Origin: Ktedonospora formicarum
GTDB taxonomy: Bacteria > Chloroflexota > Ktedonobacteria > Ktedonobacterales > Ktedonobacteraceae
Direction of reading: 5' to 3'
Assembly (NCBI RefSeq): GCF_016587355.1
Contig: NZ_BNJF01000007.1
Span: forward strand, 124,001 to 188,000
DNA length: 64,000 nucleotides
Made by a program: the position numbers and the translations under genes. The notes under the pieces are model-generated. The model had not been told where the DNA came from and made no database searches. It was given only the letters and a program-made list of their open reading frames with translations. This document shows, in pieces, positions 56,128-64,000 of this stretch. Position 1 is the stretch's first letter. Each line of letters begins with the position of its first letter.

Positions 56128-57138
56128 CTATGCCTGTTGCGCAGGCACGATCTCTAACTCAGCTTGCATCGTCGGATGCACGGAGCAATAGTAAATCACC
56201 CGGTGACTGTCTTTGTCGAGATTATAGGCAGCGTCAGTTACCGTCCACTCGAAGGATTTACCTGTTTCGAGGGACTTCGAATCGAAGACATCGGGCAGCG
56301 CCTTAGGGCTGGACAGATTGCTACTGTCGATAGCCGTCACCGTGTGGGCGAGCTTATCTTCATTGATCCAGGTAATTTTGGTGCCAACTTTCACCTTCAG
56401 GTGGGCATACTCGAAGCAGCCATCACTGCTGGTGCAGACTTTCACCTGACCGGCAGGAAGGATATGAATGGTTATAGCCGACTCAGCCGTCTTATCGATA
56501 GCTTCACCGAACTGACCATTCTTGCCCCGCGTCACTGCCTGATCATAGAGGTTCTTGTTGTTCGCTTGCAGGTACTCAATCAGACCATGAAAACCATTCA
56601 TGGCCGCGTCACCCGTATAGCCTTGTTTTTTAGCATACGTGGGTTCAGCCGAGCGGAAGAGCGCGAACAGATAATCGATGTCGATAGCCTTCAGCTGACC
56701 GCCAAACGTATCCCGGCGTGGAATAGTATTCACATTGCCAGGCTGAGGTGCATTAGGATTATAGCTACCTGCGGTGATAAGTGCTTTGAGCTGGTTGTCG
56801 GTCATCTTATTTAAATCGGCCAGATCATACCCCAGGTATTTCACGTAGAGCAACTGATCTTTATTACCAATCGCATAGCAATCGTCTGTGCAGTTCGTAA
56901 CGAAGACCTTGACGCCCTGCTCAATAGCGTAGGCTTGCAACTTCTGTGTCGAGCTCGCCTGATTCTGGTTCTCAATAATCCAGAACACCGGAATCATCAT
57001 CGCGACAAGCGAAAGCATCGCGAGCGACCCGTAGCCAGTCTTTTGGACGGCATTTGTTCTAGAAAGAAGGATCACCAGCAAGCCAATCACGACAACCAGA
57101 AGGATGATGATGCCTACGACAATTTGACCTATGTTCAT
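56128..57138 (-). CDS. Membrane-anchored cupredoxin with degenerate cytochrome c-like domain
   Basis: 336 residues. Two N-terminal TM helices (about 5-25 and 37-55). Residues about 65-175 follow the class I cytochrome c layout (QGVKVFVTNC...DIDYLFALFRS), yet the heme motif CxxCH is replaced by Cys83-TDD-Cys87-Tyr: three residues between the cysteines and no His. The C-terminal 100 residues are a plastocyanin-like cupredoxin with copper ligands His in DKLAHTVTA and Cys, His, Met in YYCSVHPTMQAELE. It probably carries electrons away from the cytochrome b/Rieske complex encoded upstream in the same operon. Confidence 0.8.
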   Translation of the reverse strand: MNIGQIVVGIIILLVVVIGLLVILLSRTNAVQKTGYGSLAMLSLVAMMIPVFWIIENQNQASSTQKLQAYAIEQGVKVFVTNCTDDCYAIGNKDQLLYVKYLGYDLADLNKMTDNQLKALITAGSYNPNAPQPGNVNTIPRRDTFGGQLKAIDIDYLFALFRSAEPTYAKKQGYTGDAAMNGFHGLIEYLQANNKNLYDQAVTRGKNGQFGEAIDKTAESAITIHILPAGQVKVCTSSDGCFEYAHLKVKVGTKITWINEDKLAHTVTAIDSSNLSSPKALPDVFDSKSLETGKSFEWTVTDAAYNLDKDSHRVIYYCSVHPTMQAELEIVPAQQA

Positions 57139-57347
57139 AACATTATCCTTGTGATTGACGCACCCACGCTTCCTTATGAATAAGGAAACGTAGAAGCGAG
57201 GTCAGTCCAACATGCAGATAGGCGGCAAGACGATGCTGCCCCCGCGAGCGACATCGTTCTCAACAAGAGAAAGTGCCCGGAGACAGCACATTTGCCACAT
57301 CTCTGTTTCGCGATCCTCTTCATCTGAAGAGTCCGCAGAAGCAGAGA

Positions 57348-58052
57348 TTAGCTCGCGCTACATTCCTTTGTTGGCTTGGCAAGCAACTGTGTTGTCGTAT
57401 CGGGATGCTGCACATTAGCATTAAGAACGCCCGTGTTTACAACCACTTCGCCATCTTTGAAGCTCATATCAAAGCGGTCGAGACTACGAGGAGCGGGACC
57501 GTCCAGGAACTCGCCATTGACATTGTAGTGCGACCCGTGGCAGGGGCACTTGAAGCTGACGCAGTCGTCACGGAAAGGCACAGTACAACCCAGGTGTACA
57601 CAGCGCTGATAGAGCGCGACCCAGGTCGAGCCATCACTATCGCGCACCACGTTTTCAAGGGCGAACTGATCCGCCAGGTTCTGACCCGACAGAAGATAAC
57701 TCGCATCACTGGCGAGATGAATAACATATGCGCGGGCCGCTGGAACGTAGAATACACCTTTCTCGTTCAGGGCCACTTCCTCCGGCTTAGCCGCGGGGAA
57801 GTCAGTCTTCTTACCCACTGTCTGAGCGGAACCGAAGTCACCACCAGACGTTGGATACATATAATACAATGCTCCGGCTACGGCCGCAGTGGCGGACAGT
57901 CCCCATACCGCCAGCATAGATCTGCGCAGGAAGCGTCGACGTGAGAGACGCTGACGAGCGATCTCCGACGCCTCAGCTCCACCGCCATGCAGAATTTCAT
58001 ATTGTTGCGGCGTAATCGGCGACATATCGTCATGACTACCGTTACTACTCAT
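57348..58052 (-). CDS. Rieske [2Fe-2S] protein
   Basis: 234 residues. N-terminal Tat-like signal anchor (LSRRRFLRRS followed by WGLSATAAVAGALYY), then a Rieske domain with both ligand boxes: CVHLGC and CPCHGSH. Takes electrons from quinol on the outer membrane face and passes them on. It lies between subunit IV and the cupredoxin gene. The C-terminal 20 residues (TTTQLLAKPTKECSAS) extend beyond the usual fold. Confidence 0.95.
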   Translation of the reverse strand: MSSNGSHDDMSPITPQQYEILHGGGAEASEIARQRLSRRRFLRRSMLAVWGLSATAAVAGALYYMYPTSGGDFGSAQTVGKKTDFPAAKPEEVALNEKGVFYVPAARAYVIHLASDASYLLSGQNLADQFALENVVRDSDGSTWVALYQRCVHLGCTVPFRDDCVSFKCPCHGSHYNVNGEFLDGPAPRSLDRFDMSFKDGEVVVNTGVLNANVQHPDTTTQLLAKPTKECSAS

Positions 58053-58147
58053 TGATAACCCTCTTGGAATACTCTTTTACTTTTCCTGCATCCTTAACAC
58101 GCATAATTGCATGGTGCGCATCAATGTGCTATAGCACTGTTTTTTGC

Positions 58148-58200
58148 TTACCTTCATACGAAAACCTAAGCGCGAGAGCGGCCTGAAGTTTTGTATGTAA
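58148..58200. repeat. Interspersed palindromic element
   Basis: TTACCTTCATACGAAAACCTAA ends against GTTTTGTATGTAA; relative of the copies near pyk. It lies between the Rieske and subunit IV genes. Confidence 0.5.
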
Positions 58201-58202
58201 TA

Positions 58203-58742
58203 TTACAGGTCAAAGTAAATGCCCTCGGTCGGCCAGGTCCAGATCCAACCTGGTCCACGGAAGAAGCTACCGGCTAATGTAATGACCGCCCAGAACATCA
58301 GGAACATCGTAAAGGTCACAATAGCAACCTTGCGGTCAGCATAAGCACGGCTAGGATTGCGATCAACATATGGTAAGACAGCCAGAGCTGTCAGTGTCAG
58401 GCCAGGGACGAGCACACCAGCCGTAGAAGGCGGGAAGTAGTGCAGTAGTTCCTGAAGGCCCAAGAAATACCAGGGGGCCTTAGCCGGGTTCGGCGTAGTA
58501 TTGGGATCGGCAGGCTCCTGCAAGGGAGCGTCGATGACCAGAGACAACAACGTAATCATGACCGTAAGCATGGTAGCGGCGAAGAACTCGCGAACCAGGA
58601 GGTGAGGCCACACGAAGACAGAGTCTTCAAGTGGCTTCTCCACACGGGTAATGGCTTCTTGCTTCACCACAGCCAGGGTGCGGTACCGCCGTTGCGTCGC
58701 CGATGCTTGTGTCTGTACCTTATCTTTTGGTTCAATTGCCAT
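58203..58742 (-). CDS. Cytochrome b6f subunit IV-like protein
   Basis: 179 residues, the C-terminal half of cytochrome b as a separate subunit (PetD-like). ADPNTTPNPAKAPWYFLGLQELLHYFPP is the quinol-site signature (PEWY region given here as APWYF), followed by three TM helices (VLVPGLTLTALAVLPYV, VAIVTFTMFLMFWAVITLAG and one N-terminal at about 55-75). A soluble 45-residue N-terminal extension is present. It lies 100 bases after the cytochrome b gene. Confidence 0.93.
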   Translation of the reverse strand: MAIEPKDKVQTQASATQRRYRTLAVVKQEAITRVEKPLEDSVFVWPHLLVREFFAATMLTVMITLLSLVIDAPLQEPADPNTTPNPAKAPWYFLGLQELLHYFPPSTAGVLVPGLTLTALAVLPYVDRNPSRAYADRKVAIVTFTMFLMFWAVITLAGSFFRGPGWIWTWPTEGIYFDL

Positions 58743-58795
58743 CTAGGTATCCTCTTCAAAGCACCGTAACAGTCCGAAACGGACACGGGTGAGTT

Positions 58796-58836
58796 CTTAT
58801 GCGAAACCCCCAAGCGCGCTCGGGTTCTCGGATAAG
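58796..58836. repeat. Interspersed palindromic element, short copy (41 bp)
   Basis: CTTATGCGAAACCC ... GGGTTCTCGGATAAG; ends are inverted repeats of the same consensus as the pyk array, with almost no interior. It ends 5 bases before the cytochrome b stop codon. Confidence 0.65.
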
Positions 58837-58841
58837 GGGAA

Positions 58842-59654
58842 CTAGCGGGTGGCGCTCAGCGCTTCACGCTCCGCAGCCTGGGCCTCAACCTCGCGACGGG
58901 AGGGAGGTGGGGGGCCAGCAGCACCGCCATCCTTACGGATGCGCCAGAAGTGAACGGCCATCAGCAGAGCACCTGCCAGCGGTAACAGAATAACGTGACC
59001 AACATAGAAACGAATCAACGTGGACTGAGCTACAGCACCACCACCAACAAGCACCTTATAGACAGCATCGCCCAGCAAGGGGGTGTAAGGAGCCAGGTTG
59101 GTGCCTACTGTGATAGCCCAGATCGCGATCTGGTCCCAAGGCAGCAGGTAACCAGTGAAACTCAAAAACAGAGTAACAAAGAAGAGTAGTACGCCAACAA
59201 CCCAGTTAAACTCTCTGGGTGGCTTGTACGCGCCATGATAGAAGACGCGAATCATATGCAGTGTCACCGAGACAACCATTAGGTGTGCGGACCAGCGATG
59301 CATGTTACGCACAAGATGGCCAAATGTCACAGCGCTACTGAGCTGATTAATATTCTGATAAGCTTGCGTGGTGTCTGGCACGTAGTAGAACATCAGAAAG
59401 ACACCAGTAATCGTTAGCAGCAGGAAGAGGAAGAAAGAAATGCCACCCATGCACCAGGTGTATGTGATCTTCATCGCCTGACGGCTAATCTTTACAGGAT
59501 GGAGATGCAGAAATACATTGCCCATCATGACCAGAGACTGGTTCAGTGGAGTGTCAGGGTAACCGTGGCGGAAAATTGAACGCCACACCTGACTCTGGAC
59601 GATTGTCTGCGTCGCCATGTCAAGCAAGCTTTTCTTATTTGAAGTAGAGCTCAC
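58842..59654 (-). CDS. Cytochrome b6-type subunit
   Basis: 270 residues with four TM helices. Heme ligands: His119 and His133 (NMHRW...TLHMIRVFYHG, 14 apart) and the second pair in FYVGHVILLP...AVHFW (15 apart), the spacing of b6-type cytochromes. Cys68 in WCMGGISFF sits where cytochrome b6 has the cysteine that binds the extra heme c(n), so an additional covalent heme is likely. First gene of the operon cytochrome b - subunit IV - Rieske - cupredoxin - membrane protein, transcribed leftward. Confidence 0.94.
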   Translation of the reverse strand: MSSTSNKKSLLDMATQTIVQSQVWRSIFRHGYPDTPLNQSLVMMGNVFLHLHPVKISRQAMKITYTWCMGGISFFLFLLLTITGVFLMFYYVPDTTQAYQNINQLSSAVTFGHLVRNMHRWSAHLMVVSVTLHMIRVFYHGAYKPPREFNWVVGVLLFFVTLFLSFTGYLLPWDQIAIWAITVGTNLAPYTPLLGDAVYKVLVGGGAVAQSTLIRFYVGHVILLPLAGALLMAVHFWRIRKDGGAAGPPPPSRREVEAQAAEREALSATR

Positions 59655-59984
59655 TATGCCTCCTCAAAGGATCAAGACTTTCCAATAAAGGTATGTTTGC
59701 AAATAATTCTGAACGACCGTGAGGCTGATTATATCACAACCTATCACAGAGGAGTACCCTTGACTCATCGCGCCTACCATCAAGTCCCACTCACCCTGGT
59801 CAAGTGTTATTTATCCTCATTCAACATCTGCGAATCAGATTATAATAAAAATTTCAGCCAAAAGTGGAGGGGTATACGAGTGGGAGTCTTAACAAAGCTG
59901 CTTATTTCACCATGAACATCAGGATCAACGAATCTTACATGAACTCCTTCCGAGATTAGCTTACCGCCACCTATCCAGTGAGGC
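59655..59984. other. Divergent control region, no gene seen
   Basis: Gap between the b6f-like operon (minus) and the NarL-type sensor (plus). A minus-strand TATAAT is present near 59740, without a good -35. No coding frame here is convincing. Confidence 0.4.
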
Positions 59985-60024
59985 ATCAGGTATCTACCTG
60001 ATTTTTATCAGGAATCTACCTGAT
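59985..60024. promoter_or_regulatory. Tandem palindromic sites upstream of the two-component operon
   Basis: ATCAGGTATCTACCTGAT (59985-60002) is a near-perfect palindrome, and ATCAGGAATCTACCTGAT (60007-60024) repeats it with a 22-base period, two helical turns. They lie 135 bases before the sensor start codon. A pair of operators is likely, perhaps for the NarL-type regulator encoded downstream. Confidence 0.6.
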
Positions 60025-60156
60025 TTGGTCACATGTGCTATGGCATTCAGGGTGCACCGATGCGTTTGACAGCATATAGAAAGACCCGATACAATTACCT
60101 ATGAACACGATAAAGAATCTATCTCCCGGGGATCGTCCCCTTGAAAGTGGCCCACC

Positions 60157-61242
60157 ATGTCCGACAGCCAAAGTCATTCAAGTTACGCACATGCGTTGGA
60201 GAGAAATACGCTGCTAAGGCAGCTTTTACGCATCCCTGCTCTTTATAAGGTTCTCGTCTCGAATAGCTTTATCATTTTTGTAGGTGCAACAGTTGGAACC
60301 TGGCTCGCAACTCATATTAATACCTATGGCCCAACCGGGCTAGTTATTTTTATCATTGCCGGGTGGTCAACGAGTGTTGTGCTGAACTTTGCCCTCCTCC
60401 AGATCGCTTTCCGCCCACTGACCGAACTTGGAAAAGTTATGGGAAGAGTACAGGAGGGTGATCGCACGCAACGAGCCTCGATCACAGGCTTTGATCCGCA
60501 AACAGACCAGCTCGCCGAGACGTTCAATATTATGTTGGAAACTATTGATGAGGCCAACCGGCAGCGAGCCTCCCAGATCACAAACGCGATGGAGGAGGAG
60601 CGCAAGCGCATCGCGCGTGAACTACACGATGAGACATCGCAAGTGCTTACCTCATTGCTCATCAGTCTGGCAGTACTGGAAGAATCGGTAAAGACGCAAG
60701 AGGCACGTGACCGCATCGCGGATACGCGTGTGCTGGCCCACCAGACCCTACGTGCAATCCGTAACCTGAGCATCGATCTGCGCCCAAGTGCTCTGGATGA
60801 CCTGGGACTCATACCAGCCTTGCGCTGGTATGTCAAGGAATATCAACAAAAGTTCCCCATCTCGGTCAGCTTCCAGGCTGTAGGTTTCAAAGAACGTTTT
60901 AACAATGATATGGAGACTGTTCTCTATCGCATTGTACAAGAGGCGCTCACCAATATCGCCAAACATGCTCATGCCCAGAACGCAACTGTCATGCTTAAAG
61001 AAGATCAAGACGCGATCTACGCCACCATTACCGATGATGGGCGCGGATTTGATACAGACCTGCTCAAAGGAAGTCCAGGGCCGGGTCAGGAGCGTGGCTG
61101 GGGGCTAGTAGGGATGCGCGAACGAGCCGATCTCTTTGATGGAACACTTTCAATTGACTCGCAACCAGATAAAGGGACGACCGTTCAAGTATATATCCCT
61201 CTCTCTCCAAAGAGATCAGCCATGAAGACCAAGACCCATTGA
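60157..61242 (+). CDS. NarL-type sensor histidine kinase
   Basis: 361 residues. Two TM helices (about 31-51 and 60-82) with a very short outer loop, then a HAMP-like linker (RPLTELGKVMGRVQEGD), HisKA_3 with phospho-His157 in RIARELHDETSQVL, and HATPase_c with VQEALTNIAKHAHA, ITDDGRGFD and GWGLVGMRERA. The small outer loop suggests that it senses the membrane itself, as LiaS-like kinases do. Its gene is followed by its regulator after 124 bases. Confidence 0.92.
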   Translation: MSDSQSHSSYAHALERNTLLRQLLRIPALYKVLVSNSFIIFVGATVGTWLATHINTYGPTGLVIFIIAGWSTSVVLNFALLQIAFRPLTELGKVMGRVQEGDRTQRASITGFDPQTDQLAETFNIMLETIDEANRQRASQITNAMEEERKRIARELHDETSQVLTSLLISLAVLEESVKTQEARDRIADTRVLAHQTLRAIRNLSIDLRPSALDDLGLIPALRWYVKEYQQKFPISVSFQAVGFKERFNNDMETVLYRIVQEALTNIAKHAHAQNATVMLKEDQDAIYATITDDGRGFDTDLLKGSPGPGQERGWGLVGMRERADLFDGTLSIDSQPDKGTTVQVYIPLSPKRSAMKTKTH

Positions 61243-61294
61243 AGAGTCTAGAGCCTCAGTCATCGTGCTTATCCCAGGGCTTTATCATCGCGAT

Positions 61295-61357
61295 GGCTAT
61301 AGCTATCAGAAAGGAGAGGCGGTACGTTCCTCTGGGGCACATTCGAGGCTTCATACC
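61295..61357 (+). promoter_or_regulatory. Conserved leader element upstream of response regulator
   Basis: Second copy of the serA leader element: GGCTATAGCTA, one variable base, CAGAAAGGAG, then GGCGGTACG, whose GGCGGTA can pair with TACCGCC at 61351-61357. ATG 61367 follows 50 bases after the first block, with no other Shine-Dalgarno site. Confidence 0.6.
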
Positions 61358-61366
61358 GCCTGCTTG

Positions 61367-62017
61367 ATGAAGATACGTATCTTACTGGCAGACGACCACA
61401 CAATTCTCCGTGCGGGCTTGAAAATGATGCTCAACGCGCAACCAGATATGGAGGTTGTGGGAGAGGCACAGGATGGACGGCAAGCCATTCAGGAAGCGCA
61501 GCGCTTACAGCCGGATATTATTTTAATGGATATCACAATGCCCGATATGAACGGCATTGAGGCCACGAAGCAGATCAAGAAGGTCTTGCCGGACGTCAAG
61601 GTGCTGGTGCTCACAATGCATGAACACGATGAGTACATCTTTCAAGCGTTGCGCGCCGGCGCCTCTGGCTATATGCTCAAAGAGGCCGCTGATACCGAAC
61701 TCATCTCAGCGCTCCACGTCATTCTCAGTGGACAGTTTTACCTGTCGCCAGCCGCGCAATCGGTCATGGTGGGCGACTACTTACAACGATCTCGCACAGG
61801 AGATGAGAAGGATAGCTACAGCAGTTTAACAGAACGAGAACGGGAGATTTTAAAACTGGTCGCGGAGGGATTTACCAATAATCAGATCGCGGAACGCCTG
61901 ATCATCAGCCCAAAGACGGTGGATACTCACCGAACGCATATTATGGACAAATTAAATCTGCATAGTCGAGCCGAGCTGGTCAAGTACGCGATGCGTAGGG
62001 GGCTGTTAGAGGATTAG
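61367..62017 (+). CDS. NarL/LuxR-family response regulator
   Basis: 216 residues from ATG 61367; a GTG in the same frame at 61265 would add an unlikely extension through the leader element. Receiver domain with Asp8/Asp9-type acidic pair (LLADDH), phospho-Asp55 in ILMDITMPD, Thr in LTMHEHD and Lys in MLKEA. The C-terminal LuxR HTH is complete (LTEREREILKLVAEGFTNNQIAERLIISPKTVDTHRTHIMDKL). It forms a pair with the sensor upstream. Confidence 0.94.
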   Translation: MKIRILLADDHTILRAGLKMMLNAQPDMEVVGEAQDGRQAIQEAQRLQPDIILMDITMPDMNGIEATKQIKKVLPDVKVLVLTMHEHDEYIFQALRAGASGYMLKEAADTELISALHVILSGQFYLSPAAQSVMVGDYLQRSRTGDEKDSYSSLTEREREILKLVAEGFTNNQIAERLIISPKTVDTHRTHIMDKLNLHSRAELVKYAMRRGLLED

Positions 62018-62090
62018 TCACCACATTGGCAAACGACAACGCGCCACAAGGGCTCTGGCGATGAAGGCGTGAATACAAACCAGAACAAGA

Positions 62091-62123
62091 GAGCGTGACT
62101 CCTCTTCTCGATGAGTCACGCTC
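62091..62123. terminator. Hairpin between convergent genes
   Basis: GAGCGTGACTC (62091-62101) and GAGTCACGCTC (62113-62123) pair perfectly. No T run on either side. Confidence 0.5.
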
Positions 62124-62144
62124 CACCATGTATGCCTATGTAGA

Positions 62145-62495
62145 TCAACCCAGGTCATTGTCTTCAAATTCCGCTGAGTCGCTATTCTCTTCAGCAAAAT
62201 ACTCATCGCTATAGAAGCCAACATCGCGTCCAACATAGACGCTTACCAGAAAGTCATCGCGTGGCATATCAGCGGAAAGCACGAGATCTTCGTCAATTTG
62301 CTCTATAAGTTTGGTAAGCTCAGACTCCTCCAAATCTCTTTCAAGGATGAGAGTGCCATGGACGGCTGTCGTTGTAAAATGGATATCGACAGTGCCCAGG
62401 CGATTATTATTTTGCAGATTGCTTCCCTGCATAATGTAATAGCCCTCAGAATAGGGCGTACGAAAATGTCTCTCAAAATGAATGTCTTCTAACAT
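62145..62495 (-). CDS. Hypothetical acidic protein
   Basis: 116 residues from ATG 62495; the frame is open to a TTG at 62588 and the true start is uncertain because GAGAGGA touches the chosen ATG. It begins LEDIHFERHFRTPYSEGYYIMQGSN, has strand-rich middle (LGTVDIHFTTTAVHGTLILE), DFLVSVYVGRDVGFYSDEYF and a very acidic tail. No family recognised. Confidence 0.55.
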   Translation of the reverse strand: MLEDIHFERHFRTPYSEGYYIMQGSNLQNNNRLGTVDIHFTTTAVHGTLILERDLEESELTKLIEQIDEDLVLSADMPRDDFLVSVYVGRDVGFYSDEYFAEENSDSAEFEDNDLG

Positions 62496-62805
62496 TCCTC
62501 TCGTGCAGCCAGTTGCCTCGCTGCTCTCCTTTCGTCGTGCTTTCGGAGCTACGTTCCCACTTTGTGGCATGGGTGGTTTGATGGGCAAGAGGGAGAGGGA
62601 AGGAGGGACAGGAAAGCCCCTGTAACTCCACCATACTGGTATTCGCTTGCAATTATACCATCAAATTTAAGAGAATGTGATGGGCGACTCAATCATGCTT
62701 ATGGTGTCGCCCTCAATTGCCCATCTTGTTTAATGATTATATGCTGATGCACATCATCTTTGATGCAGAGCTGATGTACCAATACAGTTGCCCTCTACAA
62801 AGCAA

Positions 62806-62842
62806 GAGGAGTAGTTAAGATTGTTAATCTCAACCACTCCTC
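62806..62842 (-). terminator. Hairpin downstream of the last gene
   Basis: GAGGAGT/ACTCCTC outer arms with AAGATT/AATCT inner arms (62806-62842), 20 bases after the stop of the gene at 62864. The T run is poor. Confidence 0.5.
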
Positions 62843-62863
62843 TCAAACAGTCGCAATAGAGCT

Positions 62864-63973
62864 CTACAGAAACTTAAAGGTTGTGCGTACGTGGGAAAAC
62901 GTCGCTTTATCAAAATTAGTGTATGAATTCTGGGGCGCTTTGAAGCTTATCATATAGAGATGCCCGTTATGATTGGTAGCCAGCAAAACAGCGGTATAAC
63001 TCGCGCTTTGCACGTCTATCGAACCATGCAGTTGCGTCCACTGAGCGCCTCCAAATGCCACTGAGCCACTGGGTGTAATATTATCCATACTCAACTTTGT
63101 CGCCTGCTGGGTCAGGTACTTGGTCAAATCTGATGGGGCATCATTGGAGATAGCGATATCGATAAGTCCGGTTTTAGTACTATCACCCAGGGCAATGCTC
63201 TGGCTGGATGAGCCAGCTAGGGTTGTCCAGTCGGGGGGGAGCTCCATTGAGATTTTCGCGGTCCCATTACTATAGGTCTGCCAGGCCGGTTCCCCCTGAT
63301 TGAAAGGGTGACCAACAATAAGCCAGAAACCCAGGCCGCCCAACACAAGAATAGTTACCAGCACACCAGCAATCAGCTTGCCGCGACCTGCCGAAGACTT
63401 CTGATCTGCGCTTTTGGGTGGAGTAGGCTGAACGGGAGAAGGAGTCGCGGGTGCAACCTCATTCGAGGCGAACGCGTTATAACCTTGCCACTCTGCAGCA
63501 GGTTGGGGCGTCTCTGGAGCATTTTCCGTTGGGAAGCCATGCTGATCGAGCCCCAGAAACGGCGTCGCTGTTGGATCAAGTTGAGTGGGACGATCCTGAT
63601 TCTGGAATGGGTGTGGCGTTTCCAGTACCGTCTTGTCATCGAAGCCCGGCAAGGAAGGGCTCTCTGGGTGCTGGCGGGGGCTGTTGCCTCGCTCGACAAC
63701 AGGAAAGGCATCCTCCCCATTCCATGTTGGCTTTGCAAAATCATCAGCGAGTGGTAGAGGAGTCTTCGGGCCTTTATTCTGAGGAGCGGGCTGGGCAACG
63801 AGTGGGGTCGTCTCCTGCATCTCGAAACCTTCGCGACGCTGACGCTCCTGATCCTCATGCAGCTGACTCTCCTTGCGGATATCCTCAACTTGAAGTGACT
63901 GCGTGGGCAGGTGCTCAATATCTTCGGCGTCGTGGGTGTTTTTTTGCTTCTGCTCTTTCTCAGGCTCGGTCAT
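62864..63973 (-). CDS. Single-pass membrane protein with PsbP-like outer domain, possibly partial
   Basis: 369 residues from ATG 63973, but no ribosome site precedes it and the same frame stays open to the window edge, so the real start may lie beyond 64000. Residues 1-195 are acidic, Pro/Gln-rich and disordered; a TM helix (LIAGVLVTILVLGGLGFWLIV) follows a basic stretch; the outer 150 residues (WQTYSNGTAKISMELPPDWTTLAGSSS...YMISFKAPQNSYTNFDKATFSHVRTTFKFL) resemble PsbP/DUF1795-like modules (a PPxW stretch and a closing FF-helix). Function unknown. Confidence 0.7.
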   Translation of the reverse strand: MTEPEKEQKQKNTHDAEDIEHLPTQSLQVEDIRKESQLHEDQERQRREGFEMQETTPLVAQPAPQNKGPKTPLPLADDFAKPTWNGEDAFPVVERGNSPRQHPESPSLPGFDDKTVLETPHPFQNQDRPTQLDPTATPFLGLDQHGFPTENAPETPQPAAEWQGYNAFASNEVAPATPSPVQPTPPKSADQKSSAGRGKLIAGVLVTILVLGGLGFWLIVGHPFNQGEPAWQTYSNGTAKISMELPPDWTTLAGSSSQSIALGDSTKTGLIDIAISNDAPSDLTKYLTQQATKLSMDNITPSGSVAFGGAQWTQLHGSIDVQSASYTAVLLATNHNGHLYMISFKAPQNSYTNFDKATFSHVRTTFKFL

Positions 63974-64000
63974 TTGCAGGGGTCGGGTAGGCTGAAGTTC

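Noticed and set aside
59697..59915. 72-residue open frame in the divergent control region
   Set aside because: No ribosome site and no recognisable fold; the region is better explained as promoters.

Overview
This window looks like a chromosomal segment of a Chloroflexota bacterium, most probably of the class Ktedonobacteria. That is an inference, with no 16S gene here to confirm it. The signs are moderate GC content, long gene-sparse gaps, Ser/Thr kinases fused to C-terminal WD40-like domains, a b6f-type cytochrome b/subunit IV/Rieske operon, and NarL-type two-component genes. I see no rRNA, CRISPR array, transposase, prophage or plasmid functions. Content is mostly housekeeping and regulatory.

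Layout. 0.3-8 kb: two short-chain dehydrogenases (both frameshifted), a DUF971 protein, a membrane-anchored pentapeptide-repeat protein, a SAM methyltransferase, a GAF-like protein and an unrecognised protein. 8-13 kb: clpP, an XRE regulator with its own promoter and tandem palindromic operator, then a cupin/Zn-dehydrogenase/ACT cluster and a threonine-aldolase-like enzyme. 12.9-15.4 kb: a dihydroxyacetone phosphotransferase operon dhaK-dhaL-dhaM followed by an HPr gene. 15.9-22.9 kb: three tandem Ser/Thr kinase-TM-WD40 genes. 23-28.3 kb: a BtuF-like binding protein, rimM, khpA, rpsP and pyk, then an array of short palindromic repeats. 29-35 kb: an amino-acid-type binding lipoprotein, serA with a long leader, a CAP-domain lipoprotein, an MFS transporter and tRNA-Gly(CCC). 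35.5-48.5 kb: pspA, a cytochrome P450, DUF427, a GT4 glycosyltransferase, a GAF histidine kinase, a molybdopterin oxidoreductase, a DnaQ-DinG protein with degraded helicase motifs, and an ITPase. 48.7-54.2 kb: tRNA-Thr(CGT), DUF1992, larC, a sigma factor with a translationally overlapping HTH partner, and glgA. 54.5-59.7 kb: a b6f-like complex operon with a cupredoxin/degenerate cytochrome c subunit. 60-62 kb: a NarL-type sensor/regulator pair. The window ends in a TM protein whose frame runs off the edge.

Three points stand out. (1) Seven single-base frameshifts break six otherwise intact genes, each in or next to a C/G run, which suggests systematic homopolymer undercalling rather than gene decay. 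(2) A near-identical leader element lies about 50-55 nt before the start codons of serA and of the 61.4-kb response regulator; neither gene has a normal Shine-Dalgarno site. (3) A family of short elements with CTTATnCGAAAACC-like inverted ends is scattered in intergenic gaps.

Coordinates of starts were chosen from visible ribosome binding sites and family start points. No database search was possible, so all family assignments rest on motif recognition.
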